From: Datisca glomerata
Taxonomy: Eukaryota > Streptophyta > Magnoliopsida > Cucurbitales > Datiscaceae
Length of the DNA stretch: 64,000 nucleotides
Assembly: GCA_003255025.1 (NCBI GenBank)
Contig: QANY01000113.1
Location: forward strand, 1-64,000
Direction of reading: 5' to 3'
The notes below the pieces were generated by a model, which was given only the letters and a program-made list of their open reading frames with translations, was not told where the DNA came from and did no database searches. Shown piece by piece: positions 45,757 through 57,099 of this stretch. Both the position numbers and the translations under genes were made by a program. Positions within the stretch are counted from its first letter, which is position 1. Each line of letters opens with the position of its first letter.

Positions 45757-48700
45757 TTACTGCCATCGTCTAGGGGCTTTGGTTCCAGTTCCAGTCCCGG
45801 ATTTTTTTATACCTAAGGAAGCATTTAGCAGAAAGGGTCACACTATAATATTGAACAGACATGACATGGTGCATGACTAGCCATTAGATCAACTCAAACA
45901 GGTTGACATAACGGTTAAGAATAATCCTAGTATATCACATATTACGTACCTGACGACGCCTTCAAGTGATCCTTGGACATTGTAACTGTAGATGAAGAAG
46001 TTTGTCCAGATTTTGTTAATGATCTAGGACTTAATGATGATATTGATTTGGGCCTGCAAGCAAAACAGGATCCATTAATTTGATTCAATTGGCATGTTCT
46101 TCAATATTAGGTTAAATAACAACCCTTTCATGAACTTTTACTAACTTCTCCAAATTCTCGAGCGGTTCTGTTATATAAATACTACCATCAGGTATATCAA
46201 CTGATCTCTCCTCATAGTCGGCCGCTCTTGATTCCCTAATGTATTCGTTTTGGTGTTTGAAATCGTCCATCCACTGCATAGAATCGGCTTCCGAATGTAT
46301 ATCACTGTGTTCTGAGTAATTGTCATGATCGGAAGCTGCTTTCTCACTAAGCACCAAGGCTTTACCGCCCCAAAGCTTCTGGTTTCGATGAGTTCCTCCT
46401 ATTGAGTCTCTACTTGGTGAAGAAGATCCATACCTTACTGTACCTGAACCCCGCTTCTCACCATTGATGCTAAGGTAAACTTTTTTTAGATCTTTGAGTA
46501 ATTGCAACCGCTCGATTTCCTCGTCCTTCTTTGTTATCGTGTCTTTTAGAGATGCCACCTAAGAAAAGATCAAACGTAAAAGACTAGCATCTAGTGTATT
46601 AAGACTCATTTTATCAATAGATAGAGTTGAAAACCTCAGTTTGATCACTTTTAAAAAACTAGGTGTTAACTACTATAGAAGAGTTGGCAATGTAAAACAA
46701 TATTCCATTAGATAGATTGATAATTCATTAATAAAGGATCAAATATGAGAGGGGATGATGTGAACGTCACGAAAACAAGCAATTTTAGTTTTTTATTTTC
46801 AAACTAAGAAATTCAGTGAAAAAAACAAGAAAATATGAAAAGAGGAATCAAATCACCTGATCCATCAACTCCCTAACATCCCTTCCATCTTTGCTGCTCC
46901 GTGCAGCGCCTAGCTCAACCCCAGACACCCTCTCAGCAAATTTCAGTGTACTTAAGGATTCATTATATGAGCCCACATCAGGGTTAAGTTGCACGAACAT
47001 GAGCGTCTTTGCTTGACCGCCTACGATACAAATAAACAAACAAATAAAATGTTCATTTTAATCAATGTCTATTACAGTGACATAATTCAGGCTTCTAGAC
47101 AGGAGTACCCACCTAGAGAGCTTTGAAGGAGTTGAGTAAGCTTGCTATTCCGGTATGGAACATGAGGGCTCTTTTGTGCAAGAGCGAAAACAACATCTCC
47201 GAGGGCAGACAACGATTTGTTAATATGTTGTGCTTCCTTAAGTCTATCTCCTGTTACCTCAGAGCGATCTACTCTCTCACTTCCCGCAAGATCTACCAAA
47301 TGAAGATTACCGTGCGAAAAAACACCTGTCTTCACATCCATCCCACGAACATGAACTGTCACAACACTGTAACCCCAAATCAAACATTTCTTTTTTTTGG
47401 TTAAAAGGTAAATATGTTAAACAAAAAAATACAACTATGCATGGGCCGTATACTCCAAGTATATAAAATGAAGGGCAAAGAGAGACTAGTTAGGAGCCCT
47501 AAAAAATACTGTCAGGCAATTTCCAACGAGATTCACTATTTTTCAAAGAACCCTCCAGACATCTATTATTTCTTTCAAGCCATGCACAGAAACTATAACC
47601 CACCAAATTAAACATAAGAGGAAAAGAAGCATAAAAATATGTATATTATAGGTAAACAGATTCTTTACACGAACCTATGAGAGCGGCTACTTCTATCATT
47701 CAACGCAGTTGCACCGACCGCTCTGTTCCTTAATCCGATATCCATCAAATCAATAACGTCGGAAGTCGATTTCACAGGTATCATGCTAGCATCAGGAACA
47801 GCTAATCCATATTTTTGAGATTGCGTCAAAATCCCAAGTGTGTGCTAATCAAGGGAAACAAGATGTTCGGAAAAGAAACATATACATATATATCGAATAT
47901 GCTAAACCTATAATTGGAAAACAAAAAGGATATCTTTTTTGCAGGCCGTCGCTTGAAAGCAAATCCCGCACTTGTTCATTGTAAATCTCAACTATTTGAA
48001 CTCCGATTTCGAACTTAGTAGAGCTACCTCTACTCTTAGAGAGATTAAATATGTCGTTGAGGGCTCGATAGTTAACCCCCCAATTCTCTTCTGAGGAATC
48101 AGTTGGGCCAGTCTGGAAGACAAGACGCCACAAATCGATAAGTATTTGTTCCAATTCTGAATATCACTATTCTATAACAATAATGAACGTATTAAGAAGT
48201 ATCATACCATTGTGTAGGTCTTGCCTGATCCGGTTTGTCCATAAGCAAATATGCATACATTATATCCGTCGAGAACCGATATTACCAATGGCTGGATATC
48301 GGAAAATACCTCCACTGTCACATATTAGACACTAAGATCAGCCCGGACACTTCAATTGACCGTTCGTTAATCAGAATATTTAAACGTTAGGTATGAACCT
48401 TGAGTCGAAACCGGACCAAACACCTTATTAAACTTGAACAAGCGATGCCCGTCTTTGCCTTGCTTAGAAGGATTTGCAATAACCAACTCTCCATTTTCAC
48501 CAACATATTCTATGATTGTTCTTTTGTCTTTTTGGCCGGGCCAAAAAGGCCTTATCCGACAGTAGACTCTGATATTTCCTTTTAAATCTTGAAGCTCATT
48601 AAACATCTTCTTGTTCTCAGCAAGTAGTACATGATAATTTTCAGCTGTATTTGCTATTGCTTTAAACGTTATTCCTGGACAAGACATTCTTAGTTATGAC

Positions 48701-51245
48701 AAACCGGCATCACAAAGGGCAATATAATATTAAACTTCTAAATCAATAGAATCAAAGAGTTATTGCGATGGATAGACTACCGAGAAAAAATTAAATTAGG
48801 ATCTCAGTTGCTAAACCATTGTTTAGCAAAAAATTTCTGTTAGACACTGATCTAGCATTTTGACGTTGAAGTCTAGCATTCTAACGTTGAGATTAATACT
48901 TATTAGAACGCAGTCTAACAAAATATTTTGATTAGCCATGGTCTAACAGATGCAAAGTTTAGTACAAATAAGTTCAAACTAAAAGGGCAATTTAGTTTTG
49001 TCTCTAGATTGAATACTCACCTAAGTGATTAAATTCTTCTGAGTAGTTCGTTTTTGTTTCTGAAATTTCTCGTTTAATCGACTCGGAGAAGGATCTTAAT
49101 TCCTGATATGCCAATAAAATCAGTAAAAACATAAAGCGTAAATATCAAACTTTAAAATTACTAAATGAAAGTCCAATTATTTTGTGCACCTTTAATGCTG
49201 AAAACTGAAAATCCATGAAGTTTTTATAGCTATGCTCTTTAACATTCCACCTTTGAAACTTAGACTCTGAAAATGCCTCGAGTTCTTGCACCTTATTCTT
49301 CGAATCTACCAAGAGAAGCTCAAGTTCGTTTAATCTCTCCTCAAGCTTTAACTTCTCACTCTTAGCAATCTCCACTTCTTGCTTCAATGCTGAAATCTCT
49401 TGATGGTATTCATCATTTTGTTTCTTCAACTTTATCACATCCTCATCTTCTTTCTCTTCTAGTGTAGCCTTTGGAGACTTAATTAACAAACGAGAAACCA
49501 ACCAAATTTAAGTGAGAAAGTATGTAAAATCACCTTAGTTTGCAGATAAGAAACATTGTATAACTGCCCAACCTGGATATCTTCACTTGTGCTAGCTGCA
49601 AGTGCCTCGAGTACTCCTATTCTCGACTGATATTTCTCTTCACGAGCCTTAAAAAGATTGTTTTGCTGCAGAAATAGAAAGTGGAAATGGATTTTGGTAA
49701 ATAAAACAGTTGAAAACCAATGAAGAGCTAAATAGATAATATTTATACAGTTCTTAGGTGTTCCGCTTGGGTCGATATGCGCCGTTCAATCTCCTGCACG
49801 ACTTTCCTTAACAGACATGCCACACGCTGAACAAATTAAATAATTTTAGATTAAATTCTCATAGTTCTATTAGGAAATAATATGTTATCCATTCATAGGT
49901 TAAGTTGGCCATACATGAGGAATTTCTCCTGTCTTTCTTTCGACACTTTCATCAAGAATCCCATTGACGACGCTTAACAACGATTGAGTTGGAGCATTCT
50001 GCAATAAGAGATACTGAAATGCATCAACTAGAACAGAAATGTTGAATTATAAGGAATTGCGAAAAGAGCCTACGTCTAAACTGTTAGATTTCATCATCTC
50101 TGATATTTTTGCGGCTGGGAGATCCATGTAACGGCCTTGTTTTAGTTGAAACACTTCGTGGAACTTTTGGCCGACGTGGTGAAGCAACGCTGTAGACGGC
50201 TCTGACATGACGGGACTTCGCAAAGCACGTTGGAATTTCGATTCGAACGTAACCTTCTTTCTCTCTTCACCGGAAATTGGAGAAAAATGGCCAGGTGAAG
50301 ATGTATCGGTATGAGGACTTTCAGATTTAGTATTGGAGCTTGTAATAGAAACATTATCTAAACCAGCATTCGGCATAAAATGCGATCTGAGGGTTAATAG
50401 GCAGTCCACGATAGACTTCATGGATCCCTGCATCAATGTGACTATGTTTGGATCTTGATAAATAAGGGGGAAAGAAAATTGAGAGGAAAAGTAAATGGAA
50501 TTAGAAGGAAAGATAAATAAATTATTAGTATAGTAAAGTCATTCTTATAGATATATTTCTTTACACATTTCAAATACTCCAAACAATGAAAATGCAATCT
50601 TGGCATTTTCATTACATTTACCTGCTAACTTCCGAGATCGAGACATAGCAAAAAAAGAATAAGCAAATTACAAAGTAACTGTCTGTCTGGATGCTTAAAC
50701 GATATACTACCTTCTCTAAGTCCGAAATCCCAAAACTTGGCAGTCCCATTTCTTCAATAGCTGTCAAAAACTTGTTTAAATTTTCCGAGCGTGAAGCTGA
50801 GGACGGACCATGATGATCGACCTATTTATAACATAGAAAATGAATATTTACGATAATGAAGCTATTTTATAAAGCATGAGGGGGATTAATCCTTAGTTAC
50901 CTCCGTAAAAAAGCCTGGTTTGAGCCTGTTTAGTAGCTGACATAAAATTGTACCATCAATGAAGCATGCTTTCAGCTCCTCATCAGAAGCATTTTGTGGT
51001 AAACTTAAGTTGGGGCAAATGCTATTCAACCACTCAACCAAAACGGATCGCTGTTTCGCTGAAAGTGAAAGTTTGAACAAAAGAAGATTAATTTTCTTAC
51101 CATGGAGAGCATGATCAAAGGAAGGTAAAACTTAAAAGATAAAAGCTTTCTAATTACCAGACTCACCGTGGTTAGCTAATTCTTGTTGAAAGATGTCACC
51201 GTTAGCAACATATTCTTTCGAGGAATGGAGCGATATGGGATTCAT
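45757..51245 (-). CDS. KIN14: Kinesin-14 with calponin-homology domain, 1027 aa
   Basis: This is a minus-end-type microtubule motor of the plant CH-domain kinesin-14 group. The 18 exons, all in phase and summing to 3084 bp, are: 51245-51167, 51058-50901, 50821-50711, 50427-50074, 49998-49915, 49826-49749, 49665-49534, 49477-49190, 49102-49021, 48674-48399, 48314-48208, 48112-47934, 47839-47675, 47366-47113, 47020-46857, 46558-46146, 46053-45950, 45812-45757. Residues 27-133 form the CH (actin-binding type) domain. Residues 333-456 are coiled-coil-like. The neck [13 protein letters not shown] is at 486-498. The motor has GQTGSGKT (573-580), NDRSSRSHS (690-698) and DLAGSE (723-728), so the ATPase site is intact. 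The tail ends RRWQ, as in relatives. The exon 16 donor AA|GTTAGT was chosen by phase. Exon 12-13 is joined by an AT-AC intron. The length fits the family (about 1000-1070 aa). Confidence 0.95.
47840..47933 (-). other. U12-type AT-AC intron (94 nt) in the kinesin gene
   Basis: After the codon part AAAAAAG the intron begins ATATCCTTTTT, the exact consensus of U12 AT-AC 5' sites. It ends TTAGCACAC before A|CTTGGG. A branch-like TTCCCTTGATT lies at 47856-47846, with its A about 10 nt from the 3' end. Only the AC end at 47840 keeps the motor frame (QKR then LGILTQSQ). All other introns of the gene fit GT-AG. Confidence 0.9.
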
Positions 51246-51416
51246 GATTGAAAGCTAATAGTATTTACTCATGAGCTGCAACTAAGCTTCCTTTCTTCAA
51301 CAAAAGCAGACCTGAAAGTATAACTATGGGGTCATTTCATTTACAGACTCGACTTGACTGTACAAATACATTTTAAAATGCCAACATCTTTATCATACAA
51401 GAACGGAAATATGAAA

Positions 51417-51459
<43 letters not shown>

Positions 51460-51900
51460 TGAGAGTTGTAAAATATCATTGCACAATCATTGGGGGCAAA
51501 AGCCTTGAATTTTGAACATTTTGGAAGGAAGACACCCACTACCTTAATCGCATCAATGTGGTGATTGAGAAACATATTGTCCCAACAAATAAAACCAAAA
51601 GTGAATTCATCCGAAAAATTCAACCTAAAGGGAGAAATTTCTTAATTACATTATTTTCCCAAATCTTTGGTGTCTTCTGTGAACCGTTGGTTTCTAGAGA
51701 GAGAGAGAGATGAGAAGATGAAGCAGTCCATGATAATAGGAAAACCATGACTCTCTCGCTTTGGCTTCATGCGTCTCAATCATATGTCATTCTTGTTGTT
51801 GTTTTGGGTAATTGGGAAGTTGACACGTGTAACGGAGGCGAAAGTGACGGTGATTCTTTTGGGGTTACCTTTGGTTGTCAGTAAAATGTGGGAAGGTGGG
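51246..51900 (-). promoter_or_regulatory. 5' leader and proximal promoter region of the kinesin gene
   Basis: The region has no coding sense. It holds an (AAAG)n repeat (CTTT on the sense strand), a GA run at about 51697-51710 and an ACACGTGT motif at about 51822. A 5' UTR intron is possible: TTTCAGGTCTGCTTTTG precedes the ATG by about 70 bases. Confidence 0.4.
51415..51459. repeat. (AAAG)n microsatellite
   Basis: Eleven uninterrupted AAAG units lie about 170 bp upstream of the kinesin ATG. The length is likely polymorphic. Confidence 0.97.
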
Positions 51901-52397
51901 AAAAAATTGTGGTACTCCTCAAGTACTCCAATTTTCAATACTCCCTCAACTAAATCAATGACAAGTGGCAATGAAAAGCCAAATCATTAACTCTGTTAAC
52001 GCCATTCAAATCTTTCACCATTTTCGTTTATTTTGATTTTGCCTTCCGATGTGGGTTCCGCAGTTCAATTATCTACACATTTTGACTCTGAGATATACTA
52101 CATGAAACTTTTTCCATTATCTACACATGATATATATACTTCATGAATAATTTATATTTCACCTTGTTATTTTATTTTATAATTTCATCTTTTTGAGAAT
52201 ATTTTAATTTATCCTTATCTGATAAATTTGGGACAAAAGCACAATGTGGACCCCGCAATTAAAGTCAAAACAAACGGAGGATGGAAGTTTGAAAACCAAG
52301 TAATGGGGTTAGTGAGGTGGCTTTTCATTGCCACTTGTTATTGCATCATTAGAAGGAGTATTGAAAATTGTGGTGCTCCCCACAATTTTTTTGTGTG
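51900..52397. mobile_element. Foldback MITE upstream of the kinesin gene
   Basis: The arms at about 51902-52073 and 52240-52390 are inverted copies. For example ATTTTCAATACTCC and GACAAGTGGCAATGAAAAGCC on the left pair with GGCTTTTCATTGCCACTTGT and GGAGTATTGAAAAT on the right. The tips are AAAAAATTGTGG and CCACAATTTTTT. No ORF is present. It sits about 650 bp upstream of the kinesin ATG. Confidence 0.8.
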
Positions 52398-52439
52398 GAA
52401 GGTCGTCTTTTAATCTTCATCTTAGCCATGGGTTAAATA

Positions 52440-52980
52440 AATTTTTTTTATACCTCTTTTTCAAAACTTAAAAATTTATACTCTGACCTACTAAATTAAA
52501 TCAATTTCATTATTTATATACTGTTAAAGACAGTTACTCATCAAGTAGAAAAATACGCTTACTTGCTTCACAATCATTCTTCACGTCTCTTATGTTTCTC
52601 TTTCTTTTCTTTACGCTCATTTGATATTTTCTTCCTCTTCATCTCCATTTTCATTTTGTGCTATTTCTTCTCACGTCTCTTATGCTTCTTCTTCGGCAAG
52701 ACAGCCCCTATAAGTCTTCTTCTTTTTCTTCTTCTATTTTCAGAACACTCCGACACAATACTCTGGCACGACACCCACCTACGGACAAACTCAAGTACTC
52801 ATTGCTTTTTTAGACACAGAAAATGACTTAGAGCTTGTAACTTTTTCTTTTGTTATTTTTACTGGACTTTTTCAATTCTGGGGTTAGGAGAAAATCTTCT
52901 AGGGTTTAGGTTGTCCTACTTGATGATTATAACCTTCTGAATTGGTTGATGTTTTGTATAGATGAATGTGGTAACCATTT
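52440..52980. other. Unassigned, CT-rich in part; possible left part of MULE III
   Basis: No gene is recognised. TTCTTCTTCT-rich DNA at 52660-52745 resembles the leader of the DUF1985 gene that follows the repeat array. Confidence 0.35.
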
Positions 52981-52984
52981 GAAT

Positions 52985-53455
52985 TGCTACTTGAAGGGTT
53001 CAAGTAGCTGTTTAAGACTACTTGAACTCTTCAAGTAGTCAATTTGATTTTAGAAGTGAAAATAAGTTACTACTTGAAGGGTTCAAGTAGTATATCTGAC
53101 TACTTGAACCCTTCAAGTAGTGATTTTGACATTGAAAGTCAAAACATGAACCTTCAAGTAGTCATTTTGACTTTGAAAGTCAAAACAAGTCACTACTTGA
53201 AATGTTCAAGTAATGTACTTACTACTTGAACCCTTAAGATAGTGATATTGAATTTGGAAGTAAAAAAAAAATCACTACCTAAAGGGTTCAAGTAATTATA
53301 TCTGACTATTTGAAACCTTCAAATAGTCACTGGTGGACTACTCGAAGGGTTCAAGTATTTGTATTTGACTACTTGAACCCTTCAAGTTGTCATCGGTTCA
53401 CAACTAGAAGGGTTCAAGTAGTTTTATATAACTACTGTAACCCTTCAGTAAGAAA
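52985..53455. repeat. Array of CTACTTGAAGGGTTCAAGTA self-complementary units
   Basis: At least ten hairpin-capable units with 9-bp arms CTACTTGAA / TTCAAGTAG around a GGG or CCC centre occur in alternating orientation, spaced by short AT-rich linkers. The first is at 52988-53008. The array immediately precedes a DUF1985 remnant, as the CTACACGA array does in MULE I. Confidence 0.92.
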
Positions 53456-53520
53456 TCAAGTGATTTTATGTGTATAAATAAATGATGATACTTACTTTAT
53501 ATCTGGATCCTTCAATAGAT

Positions 53521-54445
53521 ATGGCTCCAAAAATTTAGCTGACTCCAGTCTTCAATGATAATGAAATTATCCCTGGAAAAGTGAACTGCCACTCCAGCCT
53601 GAATGCTATTATGAAACTGAATGAAAAGCTCACTGAATCTCAGAAGATTCTGTTTAGGAAGACATGTTTAAGTCATTTGTTGGACATACAGAGTATCCAA
53701 TTTTTATGGAATCATATGTCATCACGTGCTTCTCAGAGAAGCTATGCCAAAGGATTCCACTACTAAAGATGAGATATATTTTCTCATAGTTAGAAAAACA
53801 ATAAGGTTCTCCAAGAGATAATTTACTTTGATAACTGGTCTTCACTGTGGCACTCCTCCTAACCTTGTGACATATGACAAGGTTGCCTCTAATAGGATTA
53901 GGTATCAGTACTTCAACTGTGATGACAACATCAACAACAAGTGGTTGAAGTAAATTTTTGTTGGCAGCGAAGGTGTTGAGGATGGTGATTTTGTGAAGTT
54001 GGGGTAACTTTATTTACTCGAGCATGTTCGACTTGGGAAGGAGAGAAGGAACAAGATTGATAATAGGTGGGTGATGCTAGTGGATAATCTGGATGATTTT
54101 AATAACTACCCATGGGGGGAGGTATGCTTTGGGAGGACATACGAGCTTTGAAGAATGCTTTTCCCAAAGAAGTTAATGATGAGGAAGCAGGTGGAAGTCA
54201 AAAAAAGAAAAAAAAAGAAGGTTCAGAAAAAAATTGTTGAATATGCACACACATTGGAGGGTTTCCCATATGTTTTTTAGGTATCTGCATTCCCCTCTTC
54301 ACTTTTTATGCTTCCAAAATTAGTGAAAAATAATTATTATTGATTTATATAGGTTTGGGCGTATGAGGTCATCCCTACAATTGGAAACATGTATCTGAAA
54401 AAGGTTGGTAATTAGGCGTATGGGGTGTGTGTGCAGGGGGGGGGG
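53521..54445 (+). pseudogene. DUF1985-domain gene remnant of MULE III
   Basis: ATGGCTCCAAAAATT at 53521 opens a decayed frame. Recognisable parts are NCHSSLNAIMKLNEKLTESQ (about 53585-53645), LLDIQSIQFL, then THCGTPPNL-like. These are followed by FVKLG, LYLLEHVRLGKERRNKID, RWVMLVDNLDDFNNYPWGE (about 53990-54120) and VWAYEVIPTIGN (about 54357-54392). This is the full DUF1985 path, with stops and shifts. It ends in a G-run (54435-54446) right before a CACTA tip. No Ulp1 domain or transposase follows. Confidence 0.72.
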
Positions 54446-54448
54446 GCT

Positions 54449-54928
54449 CACTACAAGAAAAATCATCTATCCCGACAATTTTATAACCTTATACCAGCGG
54501 TTATAACCGCCATAAAAAAAATCTCCAACGATTTTTATACCGCCGTTTATCCCTCCTCCACAATGAGTTTTTGCCTGCGGAATATTAACCGCTAGAGTTT
54601 TATTACCGGCGATTTAAAATCACCAGTATTAAGTAAATAATCCTTAGTAATAAGGCTAAGACTGACTTTACTAGTGGTTTTGAAACCACTGGTATAAGTT
54701 ATACATTTTTTTATCATTTGGGCAGTTACCGTCCTTATCCTCCCATCCATGCACTGTCATTTGACTTTTTAGTTTTGCTGCAATCTGTCAACTTGTCATT
54801 AATTGATAGATAATTTCATTTATAAGATAATCAGAAATCTATATTACTCATATATAATGTACTCGTACATATGCAATATATTGATGTGCTAAAAGCTAAT
54901 GAAAATGTTGGTACTCCTTTACAATAAC
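54449..54928 (+). mobile_element. One end of a CACTA element, truncated
   Basis: It starts CACTACAAGAAAAATCATC at 54449. Subterminal repeats follow (ACCAGCGGTTATAACCGCC, CCACTAGT-type and CCACTGGT / ACCAGTGG pairs). The partner end is not found before the viral border at 54929, so the element is cut or interrupted by the viral insertion. Confidence 0.65.
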
Positions 54929-54949
54929 TATATATATATATATATATAT
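54929..54949. repeat. (TA)n repeat at the left border of viral cluster 2
   Basis: About ten TA units directly abut caulimovirid sequence that begins inside the primer-binding site (CCAAACGATGCGGAATT). Confidence 0.95.
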
Positions 54950-55248
54950 GCCAAACGATGCGGAATTCAGTATAATTTAAAGCAATTAGAGAAAGGGTAT
55001 CAAGATGCAAGAACTGAGTACAAAAAGAATAATTGTATTAGAGTGTAAGATTAAAAACTTATACAAACAGTAAATTATTGGAAACGATTAGTTAGTGCTC
55101 CCGTTCACTAATTAATGTTGAAGGAAAAAAACAGAAGAAAGATTTACAGAAGAGGGAGGAAGAAAGATTTGTTTCATAAAAAAGTTTTAGCTCTCAAATA
55201 GTTAAGAGTTGAAAATGAGTTCTAGAGAACAAATGGGAGAGGGCTACC

Positions 55249-55257
55249 TATTTATAG
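55249..55257 (-). promoter_or_regulatory. Caulimovirid promoter TATA box, cluster 2
   Basis: CTATAAATA on the - strand lies in the same context as at 26751-26759 (TTGGCTATAAATA). The RNA start would fall near 55220, ahead of the primer-site remnant at 54950. The sequence 54950-55780 is otherwise viral non-coding. Confidence 0.65.
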
Positions 55258-55785
55258 CCAAGGAAATTTGAGTTCACCAGGAACCCATCACTTACCTGAA
55301 CTATTCTATTCTACAAAAGTAAAAATATTTTACATTTCTACTTTTGTTTACTTTTAACTAAGAACAGTAAAAAGCATAAATAATTGCCTAATTACTTGAC
55401 AACTAGTATAATTAGTACATAAAATGACAAATTACAAAGATTCATAGATAATTGTTATTTTGGTCTTCATGTCTATCATGATTGCCGTTGTTGGAAGTCA
55501 TTGTGACTGTTTGTTGCATGTTGAATTTCCTTGATAATTGCTATCTTGGATTCTTGTGCATGATTGTTGCTTTAATTTTGGTGGAAGTATTGTCGTTGAT
55601 TCCATATAATTGTTATCTTAGACTTTTATGGCTTGATTACTGATCACAATTATTGTTTGGAGAACTAATTATGACTCTTGCTTGTCTTTGAAGACTATTC
55701 TGACATTTACATTATGTGCTGGTGTCACCATAATACATCTTCAATTGTTTGATTTGACATTTTGTCAAAGGTGGATTATTTTCTT

Positions 55786-57080
55786 CTATTCATCATCACT
55801 AAGGTTTATATTATTGAATGGGTCTTGTGAATCCTGGAAGGGATCATAGGCCCACTGTGGAAGAACGTGAACGTGTGATTTTCCCTTCAATTGTTGAGAG
55901 GGAGCTTTAGTCGCTTGTTCTTTATTATTTTTGATTGGATGATTCGACTCTACTGATGATCCAAAGTCAGAATCAGTATTATTATCCAGAAAAAGGAGCA
56001 TTTTTTGTATTAACTCCTGCTTTGTTTTAGATTTAGTAGCCTTGGCCTTTTCTTTTGGAGAAGGTTTTGATTTAGGCTTGGCTTCTTTAGAAGAATTGGT
56101 TGATTTGAACTGGTCTATTTCTAGGATCTGGCTGTCTTGCTCCTTAATGTTTAATGGAGCCATTGGAGGTGGTTTAATTGACTTCAATTGTGGGTGGATT
56201 TTTGCAAGTTCATCATTGATGGCGGCAAAGATTTTCAGAGTACTAAATTTGTCCCACCATTTAACATAATATTGTTTAGTGAGAATTTCCTCTTCGATTG
56301 AATACTGCCACTTAAGGATCCATGGGATTTTATATTTGTTAATGAAATAAATTATTGGTGGAAAAGAATCCTCAATTGTTGAGGGTTTCAATAATTTTAA
56401 GAACAAATTGAAATTTTGTTGATGTTCAATAGGGAATATTTCTAGGACGGAGCCATGGATAGACCACCACTTTAAAAACCATTTTGGGAAATTGACCTTG
56501 TTATTTTTGTCAAAGTTCAAAAACCAAGAATGAGAAAATTCACTATTTTGATGCAAGAAATTTTTTGCCAAGCATCAATATAGTCAAAATAATTATATGG
56601 CTTCGTATTTAAAAGGGGTTTTAACCCGGAAGGATGGATTTTACATTCCTCCAAAGTTATTATTTTGAGGATGTAGAAGGAATGATAGAGGATTTTTCTT
56701 CTGCACTGTTTATTGGTTTGATATTTATTGATTTTTTTCTAAAAGAAACTAGGGGTTCCGTCCTAGTGATCAGGGATAAAATGGTAATCAAGAAGGAAAT
56801 GAGTTTTTGCTATTTCAATCGGGCTTTTTAAGTGAGCATATGAGGGCTCGACATAAAAGAGATTTTTACTGGGGGTTTTTCTGAAATATGGAGATGACCC
56901 ATTATAATTAGTAATTGGTTGGTTGCTGACCAATTGTGGGTCAAAAGGTTTGGAAACTACGAAAGGGTCAAATTGGTTGACCAATGTTGTTTGGTAGTTG
57001 GACCTGATAGACCCGAGTATTGTCATCTGGGTATTTCTTAGAGCAGAAGCCTCCTCTATGATTTGGGCCCTAAGGGCCAA
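55786..57080 (-). pseudogene. Copy C1 ORF2, protein of unknown function
   Basis: The N-terminal part (57080-56763) reads LALRAQIIEEASALRN; after a frame change the long open frame 56571-55786 (261 codons) gives HSWFLNFDKNNKVNFPKWFL and WWSIHGSVLEIFPIEH. It continues with a Lys/Pro-rich linker (KPKSKPSPKEKAKATKSK) and the acidic end FQDSQDPFNNINLSDDE. It lies directly after the RNase H stop, where florendoviruses have their second ORF. No known domain is recognised. At 261 codons it is the longest open viral frame in the window, but the first and second parts are out of phase. Confidence 0.65.
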
Positions 57081-57099
57081 TTATGGAGTCGATGACTCC

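Noticed and set aside
46112..46145. Ending the kinesin at the TAA after VHERVVI
   Set aside because: Two further exons in correct phase (46053-45950 and 45812-45757) give the typical Ser-rich tail ending in RRWQ; an AA|GTTAGT donor at 46146 joins them in frame.
47934..48154. Reading the kinesin frame straight through after LQKR
   Set aside because: It soon leaves the motor family pattern; the AT-AC intron restores it exactly.
51769..51990. Overlapping 60-70-codon frames upstream of the kinesin
   Set aside because: They lie in promoter and MITE sequence and show no protein similarity.
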